The notes: generated by a model not told the origin, from the letters alone. Shown: positions 51,176 through 61,308, counted from the stretch's first letter. The stretch is 64,000 nucleotides of DNA from Salinicoccus kekensis (GCF_900220995.1 NZ_OBQF01000002.1:62001-126000), one strand, 5' to 3'. Program-made: numbers and translations.

Positions 51176-53314
51176 TCATTCCGGTTGGCCGGGTGAATTT
51201 GAATATTCTTCTGATGCACTACTTTCTGTTCCTTCCATCTCCGGTGCATCTGTTTCATATAGATCCCTGCTTGATTCTCCATCACGTTGTTCGATCAGGC
51301 TCGTTTCTTTTCCTGGATGCTCTTCGAGGATGTCCAACTGATCACGATATAAATAATCGATTTCTTTTAATTCATCCAAAGGTTCAGGGTTATAAAAACG
51401 CAGTAGATCTTTCATCAGAATTTCATTGGAATGATTTAATTCTTCTCTCGCTTCGTTTCTAAAGAGATAAAGTTCTTCCAATTCTTCTTCGGTGAATTGG
51501 TCCAGCAACGGCTCCCCTGTCTCTGTATCATAGATTTCCTGTTCAAGGAAAGTATATTCCGGGGTGATTACACGTCCATTTCTCAAGGGTACGGTATTGT
51601 CATGTTCTTCAGATAAAATATCCTGCCCCATAAATAAATAACCATCTGTTTCTATGCCTAATAAATGCATCAAGGTTGGAAGCATGTCCACTTGACCGCT
51701 GTACGTGTCAAACACTTCACCGTTTTCAACGCCGGGAACATGCATGATGAAAGGGACTCTTTGTATTTGAGTATTATGGTAATCATTCCACTCTTCCGGA
51801 TCTTCACCCACTAAAGGTGCCAATTCCGGGTTCCTCATATCAGAAATACCATAATGATCACCATACATGACTATGATTGAATCCTCGTATAAGCCGCTAG
51901 ACTTCAAATAATTGAAGAATTCTTCCAACGCCTGGTCGGCGTAATGCGCTGTAACGAAATAATTATTGATTGTATTATCATCTGTCTGGGCAGCTGGAAA
52001 CTCCACATTCTCCTCATCCAAAGGATAAGGGAAGTGATGGGAAACAGTGAGGAACTTGGAGTAGAATGGCTGCGGCAGCTGCTCAAGGTACTCTACTGAA
52101 TCATGGAAAAACAATTTATCCTTCAAGCCATATTCCATTGACCTGTCCCCGGATACATCGTAAAACTCAGAATCAAAGAAGTAGTCATAGCCGAAACTTC
52201 GGTAAGTATCCGTCCTGTTCCAAAATGAGCCGACATTCCCGTGAAAAGCAGCTGAGGTATAGCCCCCGTGCTGTTCCAGAATATTTGACGCTGAATGGAA
52301 TGTATTTGTGGATCCCAATGTTTGAAAAACACTGCCCTGCGGGAGACCGTACAGTGACAGCTCCCCTAGAACTTCAGCGTCTGATGACTTGCCCTGGCCG
52401 GTCTGATGGAAAAAGTTTTCGAAGCTGTATGAGTCTTCATTGTCATATATACTCGAAAGGAAAGGCATGACTTCATGAGTTTCGCCATACTCATCTTCCA
52501 ATTCGTAATCAATCAAAAACTGCTGCACACTTTCCAATCCAATCACGATAACGTTGCGATCTTCTGCCACCCCGAAGTATTCAGGATTTGGCGCTGCATG
52601 GTTTTCGGATGCAAAGTTGAACACCTTCCCTAAATCCGACTCGTCGGCACTCACTCGCATTTGACTGTTTTGTGATGCCTGGAAAACATCATAGCCGGTA
52701 AAGAAATTCAAACCTAAATATTTAACGATATAATTCCTGTCAAAAGTCCGGGTCAATAATTCCGGACGGTCAATTTCCGCCAGTATCAAGTTCCCTGCCA
52801 AAAGTAAGACACCCAGTGATGTAACAAGGGTTTTTGTACGCCTCTTATATGTCTTCTTATCTTCGGCGAACGGTGTCTCCTTTTTATAGAAGAATAAATA
52901 ACCAAACAACATGATATCGACCCAGTATAATAGGTCCCAGATCCTCATCATTTCAAATGTGGAAGTAAATAACGCACCGGTCACGTTATTAGTACTGGAT
53001 ACGATATTGAATGTCAGAAAATCAGCGAACTCCCTGTAATATAGAATGTTCACATATAACAATAGAGTCATTAACAGCAATAATGTAAACATTGCCCATT
53101 TTCTTAAAGTGGGGCTTTTAAAAAACAGTGCAATGGACAATACTATTACACCGGTGGCAATCGGGTTGATGAACAATATAATGTTTTCCATTATACCTGA
53201 TACGCCTAAACTGAACTCAATCCAGTAAGCTATGTATGTTTTCAACCAGAATAAAAAAAGAAATAAGATGAAATATCCATAACGTTTATTCAATAATTCT
53301 TTTATTTTTGACAT
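51176..53314 (-). CDS. LTA synthase family protein (polyglycerolphosphate transferase)
   Basis: The 712-residue protein has five N-terminal transmembrane helices (about 1-200) and an extracellular sulfatase-type domain with metal motif VIVIGLESVQQF, the nucleophile Thr in FHQTGQGKSSDAE, and YGDHYGISD near the metal site. LtaS enzymes transfer glycerolphosphate from phosphatidylglycerol to build lipoteichoic acid. It is longer than S. aureus LtaS (646) because of an acidic Glu/Ser-rich C-terminal tail. The start follows AGGAAGTGG. Confidence 0.85.
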   Translation of the reverse strand: MSKIKELLNKRYGYFILFLFLFWLKTYIAYWIEFSLGVSGIMENIILFINPIATGVIVLSIALFFKSPTLRKWAMFTLLLLMTLLLYVNILYYREFADFLTFNIVSSTNNVTGALFTSTFEMMRIWDLLYWVDIMLFGYLFFYKKETPFAEDKKTYKRRTKTLVTSLGVLLLAGNLILAEIDRPELLTRTFDRNYIVKYLGLNFFTGYDVFQASQNSQMRVSADESDLGKVFNFASENHAAPNPEYFGVAEDRNVIVIGLESVQQFLIDYELEDEYGETHEVMPFLSSIYDNEDSYSFENFFHQTGQGKSSDAEVLGELSLYGLPQGSVFQTLGSTNTFHSASNILEQHGGYTSAAFHGNVGSFWNRTDTYRSFGYDYFFDSEFYDVSGDRSMEYGLKDKLFFHDSVEYLEQLPQPFYSKFLTVSHHFPYPLDEENVEFPAAQTDDNTINNYFVTAHYADQALEEFFNYLKSSGLYEDSIIVMYGDHYGISDMRNPELAPLVGEDPEEWNDYHNTQIQRVPFIMHVPGVENGEVFDTYSGQVDMLPTLMHLLGIETDGYLFMGQDILSEEHDNTVPLRNGRVITPEYTFLEQEIYDTETGEPLLDQFTEEELEELYLFRNEAREELNHSNEILMKDLLRFYNPEPLDELKEIDYLYRDQLDILEEHPGKETSLIEQRDGESSRDLYETDAPEMEGTESSASEEYSNSPGQPE

Positions 53315-53808
53315 GTTTCCACTTCCTGATTCTCTACCTTTTCTCTAAATTTCAAATAATATATAAATATTCTATCCGGATTCTTCTTAGTAAATTAAGG
53401 TAGAGTAAGATATAAGAAAAACCCTCAAACTTAGGCGCGGAGGGTTTGGTGAGGGACGACAAGAGTAATTAAAAAACTTTAATACCAAGGGCTGTAACAA
53501 CTGATCATCACTATATAGACAGTGACTTCCCCCACTTCATTGAGGCATTATCCCTTTTGAGCGTCCTATATTGATCATTTCAATCTTTTCACTTACAATC
53601 TCAAATTCTTTACAAATAATTAACAAGCTTTATCAATGCTCTTTATTATAGAGCAGAACCTTGCTTTTAAGCAAGAAAATACTCGTATATTGACAAAGTA
53701 ATTTACAAATATTTAATAAAGAAAACCGATTCACCCTAAAAAGACCTGCGATGTTATTAGGATGTGTAGCGTGAAGTAACCATCTATTGAATACTTAAAA
53801 TACAAAAA
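53315..53808. other. AT-rich intergenic stretch with one possible terminator, no gene seen
   Basis: The stretch holds a hairpin AAACCCTC/GAGGGTTT (about 53424-53452) whose surroundings (A-run before, TTTGGTGA after) recall the par-type terminators at 28.3, 46.4 and 48.6 kb. Nothing else was recognised: no ribosome-site-supported open frame, RNA gene or repeat. Confidence 0.4.
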
Positions 53809-53846
53809 CCCCATAAAGTTGAATTTTGGAGTTCAACTTTATGGGG
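53809..53846 (-). terminator. strong terminator downstream of the SDR gene
   Basis: A perfect 15-bp stem CCCCATAAAGTTGAA/TTCAACTTTATGGGG with an eight-base loop; the minus strand continues TTTTTG. Confidence 0.85.
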
Positions 53847-53847
53847 G

Positions 53848-53880
53848 CACCCCAGACCATAAATTGGGGGTTGGTGAATC
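53848..53880 (-). ncRNA. possible further par-type RNA remnant
   Basis: The minus strand reads CATGATTCACCAACCCCCAATTTATGG then TGGGGTG, similar to the CATGAGTCACCAAATCCCC segment of the 28.3-kb remnant. The stem is imperfect and no toxin frame is present. Weak. Confidence 0.3.
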
Positions 53881-53975
53881 ATGTTAACAACAGTGGACTG
53901 ATACTTTAGTCATATTAATTTTTATAGATGGAATAGAGTTCCATAACACTTTATCAGTCTATATTTTATAATACT

Positions 53976-54707
53976 CTATTGCGCGCCCAGACCGCCATCG
54001 ATGACAAATTCAGCGCCTGTGGAATAGCTTGATTCGTCCGATGCGAGGTATATTACCATACCACTCACTTCTTCAATACGTCCAGCTCTTTTCAGTGGAA
54101 AAGACTGTTCGAGCTCATCATTGATGAGATGATAGGTCATGTCCGTTGCTATAAAGCCGGGGTGTACGGAGTTCACTCTAATATTAAATTCACCCAACTC
54201 CAAAGCCGCTGCTTTCGTCATACCTCTCACTGCAAATTTAGAAGCGGTATATGCAATTTTTTGATTCGCACCGATGATACCTGCGAGTGACGAGATATTG
54301 ACAATTGACCCTTTATTGTTTTCTTTCATTACAGGTGCAACGGCTCTCATTCCGAAGAACACAGATGTTTGGTTAATATCGGTGATTTTTCTGAACTGCT
54401 CCGTCTCTACATCTTCAATATTCTGTGCAGGCAGATCGATTCCCGCATTGTTCACCAAAATGTCCACAGTTCCGAATTTTTCTTTTGCCTTGGCAACCAC
54501 GCTTTCCCAATCCTCTTCACTTGTCACGTCATGCTTGATGAACATCGCATTTTCACCCAGCTCATTGACCAATGCCTTACCCTCATCTTCCAAAATATCC
54601 GTCACAATGACTTTCGCACCATTTTCAATGAATTTCTTCGCATGTACTGCGCCCATCCCGCGTGCCGCTCCAGTAATGATTGCCACCTTGTCTGAAAGTC
54701 TAGCCAT
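53976..54707 (-). CDS. classical SDR oxidoreductase
   Basis: The 243-residue protein has TGAARGMGAVHA (cofactor loop), NNAGID, NISSLAG, catalytic YTASKFA and EFVIDGGLGAQ at the end. The Asp of VTDILEDEG favours NAD. It resembles 3-alpha/20-beta-hydroxysteroid or cyclohexanol dehydrogenases. The start follows AAAGGAG. A broken SDR fragment lies upstream and a TetR gene is divergent. Confidence 0.9.
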   Translation of the reverse strand: MARLSDKVAIITGAARGMGAVHAKKFIENGAKVIVTDILEDEGKALVNELGENAMFIKHDVTSEEDWESVVAKAKEKFGTVDILVNNAGIDLPAQNIEDVETEQFRKITDINQTSVFFGMRAVAPVMKENNKGSIVNISSLAGIIGANQKIAYTASKFAVRGMTKAAALELGEFNIRVNSVHPGFIATDMTYHLINDELEQSFPLKRAGRIEEVSGMVIYLASDESSYSTGAEFVIDGGLGAQ

Positions 54708-54770
54708 TTAATAAAACTCCTTTATGATTTTTTAAAAAGCATACTCCCGAACGAGAATATGCCCTTATAA

Positions 54771-54947
54771 TTAATTGCTGATCCAGCCGTCGTCAGCCGT
54801 GATTTCACCCACACGGTCCTGCAACTTATCCGCTACATCCGTAAGGACAACCTCTATACCTTCTTTGATGAAGATCTGAGCACCCGCCAGGTCCATTCCA
54901 CTCGCAGAAGCTGTAATTATTGCAACCTTGCGGTTTAATCTTTCCAC
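54771..54947 (-). pseudogene. truncated N-terminal SDR fragment
   Basis: The frame reads MERLNRKVAIITASASGMDLAG...VVLTDVADKLQDRV...GWISN-stop, 58 codons. It is the first beta-alpha-beta part of an SDR with the glycine loop damaged (TGxxxGMG became TASASGMD) and with all catalytic residues missing. The GTG start has no ribosome site. It lies directly upstream of the intact SDR gene and may be what is left of a tandem duplicate. Confidence 0.65.
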
Positions 54948-55064
54948 TATTTATCATTCTGATTACACTATGTTGTATACTTCAACTATATAATGAAGTA
55001 AATATTTCAACAACCATCAAATGAAAGCGGTTTTGTTGGTCGAAGAGCGAGGTGTTACAAATTG

Positions 55065-55640
55065 ATGAAAGAAAAATCAGCTGAAGAGAAAATCAAAGAT
55101 GCAGTGGTGTGTTTATTGCAGGAAAAACAATTTCATAAAATAACAATCACTGATGTCATTAAAACAGCCGGGATAAATAGAAGCACATATTATTATCATT
55201 ACTATGAATTGGAGAAAGTACTGAATGAAATCATTGACGTAACCATTGAAGAGTTGGTAAGGAAAATGGAAGAGAGTATACAGGAACCGGAGGTCTATAA
55301 CGTGAGTGATCAAACCCTCCCCTCCACTCTTATAATGTTTAAACATATTTATGAATATAAAAAATATTATGTATCACTGTTGAACAGCGATGTCTCCAAC
55401 CAGTTTTCCGAAAAATTCATTGAAGCGGTCAAACACTTCAACAGAAATCTTGAAGTCACTTTCATAAATCCGGCTGATGTTGAAATAGACTATGACATGT
55501 ATACGAACTTCTATGCATATGCTGCTTTTGGCCAGGTTCAATACTGGTTGAAGTCGGGATTCAAACAGACACCGGAAGATATGGCTGAACAGCTGACACA
55601 TTTTTTATTTCTGAAGTTGGAGAGTATAAAGGTGGTTTAA
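55065..55640 (+). CDS. TetR/AcrR-family transcriptional regulator
   Basis: ATG 55065 or TTG 55062 may start translation, both behind GAGGTG. The N-terminal helix-turn-helix is clear (IKDAVVCLLQEKQFHKITITDVIKTAGINRSTYYYHYYELEKVL), followed by an all-helical ligand domain in the style of the DhaS/FasR-type TetR_C. It is divergent from the SDR gene and convergent with glycerol dehydrogenase, so either could be the target. A degenerate cre-like TGAAAGCGGTTTTG lies at 55022-55035. Confidence 0.85.
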   Translation: MKEKSAEEKIKDAVVCLLQEKQFHKITITDVIKTAGINRSTYYYHYYELEKVLNEIIDVTIEELVRKMEESIQEPEVYNVSDQTLPSTLIMFKHIYEYKKYYVSLLNSDVSNQFSEKFIEAVKHFNRNLEVTFINPADVEIDYDMYTNFYAYAAFGQVQYWLKSGFKQTPEDMAEQLTHFLFLKLESIKVV

Positions 55641-55739
55641 TGGAGATATCTTTTGAATGGGAGTTACTTCTTTCTATAAAATGAGATTATATAAAAATAA
55701 GTAACTGGAAAAAGGAGTTGACTGCACTGGAACAAAAAA

Positions 55740-55770
55740 GTTCCTTCAGACACTTTTCTGAAGGAACCTT
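55740..55770. terminator. bidirectional terminator
   Basis: GTTCCTTCAGA and TCTGAAGGAAC with a six-base loop, A run before and CTTT after, between convergent tetR and glycerol dehydrogenase genes. Confidence 0.8.
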
Positions 55771-55803
55771 TAGAGAAATATACACTTTATAATTGATTAA
55801 CGA

Positions 55804-56895
55804 TTAAGCAGTGGTCATTGCATTAACTGCCAAAATTGCATCTGCAATCTGTTCAGGTGTAAGTTCTGGATTCATATTGTGGGAGGTCTCGCCTTCTGCA
55901 GTGGCTAATTTACCAATCTCAACTAAATCTTCATAGGATGCATCTTCCAGGTGAAGGTCTTCCAGTGTTGTCGGTAAATCAATCGCTTCAAAGAATTCTA
56001 CATAAGGTAGGATTTCCATTTCTGAATATCCTTCAAGCACTAACTGAGTAAGGACACCATACGCTACTTTTTGTCCGTGAGTCAGGCCATGGATGTCACC
56101 TTCCAGTGCGGTGAAGCCGTTATGAATGGCATGTGCCGCCGCCAATCCACTATTTTCAAATCCTAAGCCGGACAGCAGTGTATTGGTTTCAATAATTGCT
56201 TCCACTTGCGGTGTGACCAATCCTTCTTTTGCTGCTTTATATGCGGCAATACCTTGAGTGAATAAAACCTCTTCTGCTTTTTCAGCAATCGCTGTTCCCG
56301 TAAGTGTTGCCTTTCCGCCAGCCATTGTGTCTGAATTTCTTTTTTGTGAAGCTTTTGCCTCAACCAGTGTCGCCATTGCGTCCCCCATACCGGAAGCCAG
56401 CAGGGATATAGGTGCTCCAACAACCACTTTTGAATCAATTAAAACCAGATCAGGGTTTTTATTGTAGAATTTATATCCTTCAAATACACCCTCATCTGAA
56501 TAAATCACTGAAAGCGCACTTGTTGGTGCATCTGTAGAGGCAGTGGTAGGTGCAGCAACAACCGCGATGTCCAGGTTATCCCCGACTGCTTTTGCCGTGT
56601 CGATTGTTTTCCCGCCGCCGAGTCCAATCACTACATCGGCATTGTTTTCTTTTCCAACTTCAGTAAGGCGGTCAATCTCCGTTACTGATGCTTCTCCGCC
56701 GAACTCTTCATAAGAGTAAGAGATGTTCGAAGCTTTAAAACTTTCCTCTACAGCATCTCCTGTGATACCCCACACAGTTTCGTCGGATAAAATAAGCGGT
56801 GCTTTTCCGATTTTCTCGACTTCTTCTCCAAGTTGAGCGAGAACCCCGGCACCCTGTATATATTTTTTCGGTGAAATAAATACTCTTTTTTGCAT
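55804..56895 (-). CDS. gldA: glycerol dehydrogenase-type iron-containing alcohol dehydrogenase
   Basis: The 363-residue protein has RVFISPKKYIQGAGVLAQLG, the NAD-binding GLGGGKTIDTAKAV, VAAPTTASTDAPTSALSVIY, and metal ligands in GMGDAMATL (Asp) and HAIHNGFTAL...THGQKVAYG (His). It oxidises glycerol to dihydroxyacetone or reduces related ketones. The start is supported by GGAG before ATG 56895. Expected length for GldA. Confidence 0.9.
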   Translation of the reverse strand: MQKRVFISPKKYIQGAGVLAQLGEEVEKIGKAPLILSDETVWGITGDAVEESFKASNISYSYEEFGGEASVTEIDRLTEVGKENNADVVIGLGGGKTIDTAKAVGDNLDIAVVAAPTTASTDAPTSALSVIYSDEGVFEGYKFYNKNPDLVLIDSKVVVGAPISLLASGMGDAMATLVEAKASQKRNSDTMAGGKATLTGTAIAEKAEEVLFTQGIAAYKAAKEGLVTPQVEAIIETNTLLSGLGFENSGLAAAHAIHNGFTALEGDIHGLTHGQKVAYGVLTQLVLEGYSEMEILPYVEFFEAIDLPTTLEDLHLEDASYEDLVEIGKLATAEGETSHNMNPELTPEQIADAILAVNAMTTA

Positions 56896-57284
56896 TGATA
56901 ATTGCTCCTTTCAGATTTCCATAAAATCATGTGATTCATACGAAAATGCGTGAAGTAAATACTACCTGTATTTCAGTCTGTCAGAGAGACTGGTTTTAGA
57001 AAGGCAACTGCCTTTTTACATAAAAATAAGAAACCGGAAACCCCGGCTCCCTATTCTCTACCCTGAATTATTTTCAATAATCATGTGCTGCTACTGCGTA
57101 GGAACGACTGACAATGAATCATGAAGTAAAAGAGAAAATTGACTGCGTATTACGAGTGGAGCGTTTAATGCACTTCTCCCGCCATATGCCTCATACCGTA
57201 GCCTTCTCTTAAAATAATTCCGGGATAATTTTGATGTGATATCATAAAATTAACGGCAATGTAGTATAGAGGAGGAATATTCCA
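56896..57284. other. intergenic stretch between divergent gldA and mcrB, no gene assigned
   Basis: It must contain both promoters. A short minus-strand frame around 57165-57230 (ending GYGMRHMAGEVH) has protein-like composition and may be a fragment of an older gene, but no family was recognised. A weak hairpin AAAGGCA/TGCCTTT is at about 57000-57017. Confidence 0.4.
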
Positions 57285-59507
57285 ATGAGCAACTATAAAG
57301 ATAAAAACTTTTTCTTCGTAGGGAGTACTATCGATGGAAAAGATTATACCAATGAGTTTGTGGAAAACAATGAATGGCGGCTTGGATGGGAAGGAAATGA
57401 AGATGACGACCACTACCAGTCCATGCGAACCTATTATGATCAAATGCGTGAAGGTGACTATATTATTCTTAAAGCATCTTATACCCGAAAAAATAATCTC
57501 CCGTTTTTCAACCCGAACAATAAGACTGCCTCTGTAATGAGGATTAAAGCGGTGGGAATTATAAAAGAAAACCTTGAGGACGGCCATACAATTAAGGTCG
57601 ATTGGTTCGGGGACTATCGAACAACTATGAAGGAATGGTATTTCTATACTTCAAGGGTTGCGATATGGATGCTGGATTACAAAAGTGAATTAAGTGGACA
57701 TCTGATTGACTTCACATTAAATGATGTAGAACAGGACTACAGTATTTTTCTGAAGGATGACTACTGGAAAAATCAATTCTACACTGACGAACAGTTCAAT
57801 GAGTTTGAATTGTTACAGCAGGAGCAAGAGTCTGAGAACCAGTTTGCATGGGTACATTTTTACCAGGAGTTTGCCGATAAACTGCGTCCCTACTTTAATG
57901 ACAGAGATGCACTGATTGAGAAAGTAATAGAGACCTATAAAGCCATCAATATGAAACTGCCGACACTCGAAAGGGAAGGAAATATCGTCGATATTGACCC
58001 ATTCACCATTTTTGCCCTGTTTAATAAAGGGATTACAGATAAAAACAGGATTAGAATTATCCAGGGATTGAAAGAAGAGTTTTCCATTGATGCAGAGGTT
58101 CCAGAATCTTTTGATGGCATCCCTGTAGTGAACAATATGGCCGCAACATTCTATTATTTTAAGGGTGACAGAGATGAACATGATATAGACAACTTATGGG
58201 CGGTTTTCAACTCTGCACTGGATTATGAGGAGAGTTATTCAGAAGAAAGCAAAGGGCAGTTCGTCGAAGATTTTGACACTGTTATTCGACAAAAAGGGAT
58301 GAAATGGAACCTGACTATGGGACTTTATTGGATCCGGCCCGAAGCATTCATCAACCTTGATGCCAAGAATAGAGCTTTTATCGCAAGTGAAGAAAATATG
58401 TCATCTGAATTCGTAAGAAAATATGGATACATTGCTAAAATGCCTTCCGGCGAAGAATATATCTCTATTATTGAAGCTGCTCGTGCGTCGTTGAAAAGCA
58501 GCCGTTCCAAATACAGCACTTTCCCTGAATTATCTTTCCATGCATGGTATTCAACTCAAAAAAATGATAAAGATATAAACGAAGCAGAAAATATTCCCTC
58601 GCCAAGTTTAGAAGATGCAGACCTCTCCGAATATGCCCGTAAACTCATCTCTTCAAAAAATATCATTTTGAGAGGTGCGCCGGGCACAGGAAAAACATAC
58701 CTTGCAAGAAATATTGCTGTTGAAGTTGCCAGTGGTGGAAGAACCAAATCTTTTGATGAGTTGGATGAAAATCATAGAAGTAATATCGAATTCATTCAAT
58801 TCCATCCAAGCTATGACTATACAGACTTTGTAGAAGGCTTCAGACCTACCATTGATGAAGATACCTGTGAAATGCGCTATGAGATTATACCCGGTATTTT
58901 TAAGGAATTCATCTCAAAAGCAATCTCCAGACAAAGTTCAGGAGATAAGTTCGTCTTCATCATCGACGAAATCAATCGTGGCGAGATTTCCAAGATTTTT
59001 GGTGAATTGTTCTTCGCCATCGATCCCGGCTACCGGGGAAAAAGCGGTGCAGTCAGGACCCAATACTCTTCTTTCGATGATGAAAATAAATTCCTTTATA
59101 TACCGGAGAATGTATATATCATCGGCACTATGAATGATATAGACCGCAGTGTTGAAAGCTTTGACTTTGCGATGCGTCGCCGATTCAGATTTATAGAAGT
59201 GACTGCCGAGAGCCAGCTCGGTATGCTCGAAGATAAAGTCGATGATCATGAAGAAGCTGTGAGCCGTCTGCTCAGATTGAATAATGCGATATTAGAAGTC
59301 GAAGGACTGAACAGTCATTACCATATTGGTCCGAGTTACTTCCTGAAATTGAATGATATCAATAATGACTACGAATTATTATGGCAGGATTATCTGGAAC
59401 CACTATTAGAAGAATATGTCCGTGGGTTCTTCGATGAAATGAGTATACTCTCAAGCTTGAAAGCTGCTTATGATGGGATGCTTTCGGAGAATGACTATGA
59501 AAACTAA
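57285..59507 (+). CDS. mcrB: McrB-type AAA+ GTPase subunit of a type IV restriction system
   Basis: The 740-residue protein has an N-terminal EVE/PUA-like domain (about 1-130: FFFVGSTIDGKDYT, YYDQMREGDYIILKASYTRKN), which probably recognises modified bases, then a helical region (about 180-420) and an AAA+ domain: Walker A GAPGTGKT (about 463-470), Walker B FIIDEINRGEISKIFGELF (about 560) and the sensor/arginine region GTMNDIDRSVESFDFAMRRRF. McrB moves on DNA using GTP and activates McrC. The start follows GGAGGAATATTCC. AT-rich compared with the core. Confidence 0.9.
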   Translation: MSNYKDKNFFFVGSTIDGKDYTNEFVENNEWRLGWEGNEDDDHYQSMRTYYDQMREGDYIILKASYTRKNNLPFFNPNNKTASVMRIKAVGIIKENLEDGHTIKVDWFGDYRTTMKEWYFYTSRVAIWMLDYKSELSGHLIDFTLNDVEQDYSIFLKDDYWKNQFYTDEQFNEFELLQQEQESENQFAWVHFYQEFADKLRPYFNDRDALIEKVIETYKAINMKLPTLEREGNIVDIDPFTIFALFNKGITDKNRIRIIQGLKEEFSIDAEVPESFDGIPVVNNMAATFYYFKGDRDEHDIDNLWAVFNSALDYEESYSEESKGQFVEDFDTVIRQKGMKWNLTMGLYWIRPEAFINLDAKNRAFIASEENMSSEFVRKYGYIAKMPSGEEYISIIEAARASLKSSRSKYSTFPELSFHAWYSTQKNDKDINEAENIPSPSLEDADLSEYARKLISSKNIILRGAPGTGKTYLARNIAVEVASGGRTKSFDELDENHRSNIEFIQFHPSYDYTDFVEGFRPTIDEDTCEMRYEIIPGIFKEFISKAISRQSSGDKFVFIIDEINRGEISKIFGELFFAIDPGYRGKSGAVRTQYSSFDDENKFLYIPENVYIIGTMNDIDRSVESFDFAMRRRFRFIEVTAESQLGMLEDKVDDHEEAVSRLLRLNNAILEVEGLNSHYHIGPSYFLKLNDINNDYELLWQDYLEPLLEEYVRGFFDEMSILSSLKAAYDGMLSENDYEN

Positions 59508-60810
59508 AGATAATACAGTAACCAGGACCTGTGATGTGACCATCAGTGAGGATTTTCTTAATAAAATCGCAAATAAAAATATTGAGGATTTGGAGAGCTC
59601 GAACTTATTTTTGTTTCCGCCCAAAGTGAGTGAGGTCGACGATCTGGATGCTTCACATTTTGTGATGATGGCGAATATTGATGAAATCAGGACAACAAAT
59701 GTCATGGGTGTGATCGGTTATAAAAATGAAAGATTGTTTATAGGTTCAAGGTTTGATGAAGGCAATGACTATTTCTTCTATTACTTGTTGAAAAAAGTGT
59801 TGAATATGAACGTGATCAACACTGAAGTGAATATGGAGCACCAGAGTGACTTTCTGGAGCTGTTGATTCCCCTCTTCCCTAAGTTCCTGAATAATGCCAT
59901 GAAAAAAGGGCTGTATAAGGAATATAAAGTACGTCATCATAATGAAGCAAACGTGAAAGGCGTCATTGACTTCAAAAGACAATTGAAAGAGAATGTCCCT
60001 TTTCTCGGCAAAGTGGCTTATAATACCCGTGAATTCAGTTATGAAAATCATGTCATTCATTTGATCAGGTATACGATGGAGTATATAAAGAGAAGAAAAG
60101 ATCTGCGGAAAGTGCTCTACATGAATGATGTTACAAAAGAAAATGTTCATATCATAGAAGAAAATTCGTTGGAATTTAACTCCATTCATGCAGCAAAGAT
60201 AATTCACCAAAATATTCGTAAGCCGGTCAGGCATGGGTACTTTTTTGAATATCAGGCATTACAGAGATTATGTATTGCGATCTTGAGGGCAGAATCCAAT
60301 TATTTTAAAAAGGATTCAAACAATGAAGTATTTGGAATCCTCTTTGATGGCGCCTGGTTGTTCGAGGAATATATCAACACCCTGATTGGAGACCACTATA
60401 TACACCCAAAGAATACCAAAGGCATTGGTCGACATTACTTATTCAATGATGCTAATGGATTAATCTACCCTGATTTTATAAGTAGAAGCGGTATCAATCG
60501 GAAAATTGCAGATGCCAAGTATAAACCGATTAATAATATACGGGGTCGTGATTATTTGCAGTTGGTTGCCTACTTACACCGCTTTGAAGCCGCTGAAGGA
60601 TACTTTATCTATCCTTTGCAGAAAAGATTGAATAAAAAAGGTGAAAAGACATTAACGCTATTAAGTGGTGTTGAAGAAACAAGTGCAAGAGATCCGAATG
60701 TTAATGTGATTAAATATGGTCTCGGCATCCCAAGCCAGGAAAGCGACTTTGACACGTTTGAAGAAGTTATACTTCATGAAGAAGCAAAACTAAAGAATAT
60801 TATGAGGTAA
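59497..60810 (+). CDS. mcrC: McrC-type endonuclease subunit
   Basis: The start MKTKDNTVT at 59497 lies inside the end of mcrB, eight bases after GGAG, giving an 11-base overlap. The 437-residue protein has the McrC N-terminal region (FLFPPKVSEVDDLDASHFVMM) and a C-terminal PD-(D/E)xK nuclease core: YPDFISRSGINRKIADAKYKP and QLVAYLHRFEA. With McrB it cuts DNA containing modified bases. Confidence 0.9.
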   Translation: MKTKDNTVTRTCDVTISEDFLNKIANKNIEDLESSNLFLFPPKVSEVDDLDASHFVMMANIDEIRTTNVMGVIGYKNERLFIGSRFDEGNDYFFYYLLKKVLNMNVINTEVNMEHQSDFLELLIPLFPKFLNNAMKKGLYKEYKVRHHNEANVKGVIDFKRQLKENVPFLGKVAYNTREFSYENHVIHLIRYTMEYIKRRKDLRKVLYMNDVTKENVHIIEENSLEFNSIHAAKIIHQNIRKPVRHGYFFEYQALQRLCIAILRAESNYFKKDSNNEVFGILFDGAWLFEEYINTLIGDHYIHPKNTKGIGRHYLFNDANGLIYPDFISRSGINRKIADAKYKPINNIRGRDYLQLVAYLHRFEAAEGYFIYPLQKRLNKKGEKTLTLLSGVEETSARDPNVNVIKYGLGIPSQESDFDTFEEVILHEEAKLKNIMR

Positions 60811-60924
60811 TCTTTTAGTGATCTTTGTACCTGCATCTGATAAATTCACAAAAAACGCGGTTTACGATACTCACTATTCGGCATAAATAAACCCACCTAT
60901 TCACACGATGGAATCCGACGACAT

Positions 60925-61308
60925 TCAATTGAAGACCCGATTTACGACGTCCTCCTCACCCGGCAGAACCGCTTCTCCCGGGCACGGGAGATTATGCTTG
61001 AGTCCGACAAGACGGGATTCATATTCGTCCTGAACCCGGAAAGGCTGCCGATACTTGAAACCAAGAAGGCCGTGGGCCTCCTCGACAAGTATCACCTGCA
61101 TGTAAAGACGCTCATCATCAATAAAGTATTGCCTGATGAAGCCGATGGCACCTTCCTCGCTCAGAGGCGGGAACATGAACAGCGGTATCTGAAGGAGATT
61201 GAAGATACCTTCAGGGATCAGAACCTCATCCGCGTGCCCCTGCTCCCCCATGACATCACGACCATTGAGGAGCTCGACCGGTTCAGTGCGTATTATGAGA
61301 TGGACTGA
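60925..61308 (+). pseudogene. C-terminal half of a second ArsA-like ATPase gene
   Basis: From IEDPIYDVLLTRQNRFSRAREIMLESDKTGF to the stop, the frame matches residues from about 190 to the end of the ArsA-like ATPase at 18881-19816, by eye about three quarters identical. The Walker A half is missing, so it cannot be active. There is no proper start: the match begins at about 60925, just after a short non-matching stretch behind mcrC. Its base composition is core-like, unlike mcrBC. Confidence 0.85.

Noticed and set aside
53424-53452. Another par RNA remnant after the LTA synthase gene
   Set aside because: Only the stem-and-TTTGGTGA pattern is similar; no promoter, repeat segment or loop match. 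An ordinary hairpin is as likely.
55022-55035. cre site upstream of the TetR gene (TGAAAGCGGTTTTG)
   Set aside because: Three mismatches to the consensus in the right half; mentioned only as degenerate.
57165-57587. 140-codon minus-strand frame overlapping the start of mcrB
   Set aside because: Most of it is the antisense of mcrB. Only the last 20 codons lie outside and are kept as a weak remark.
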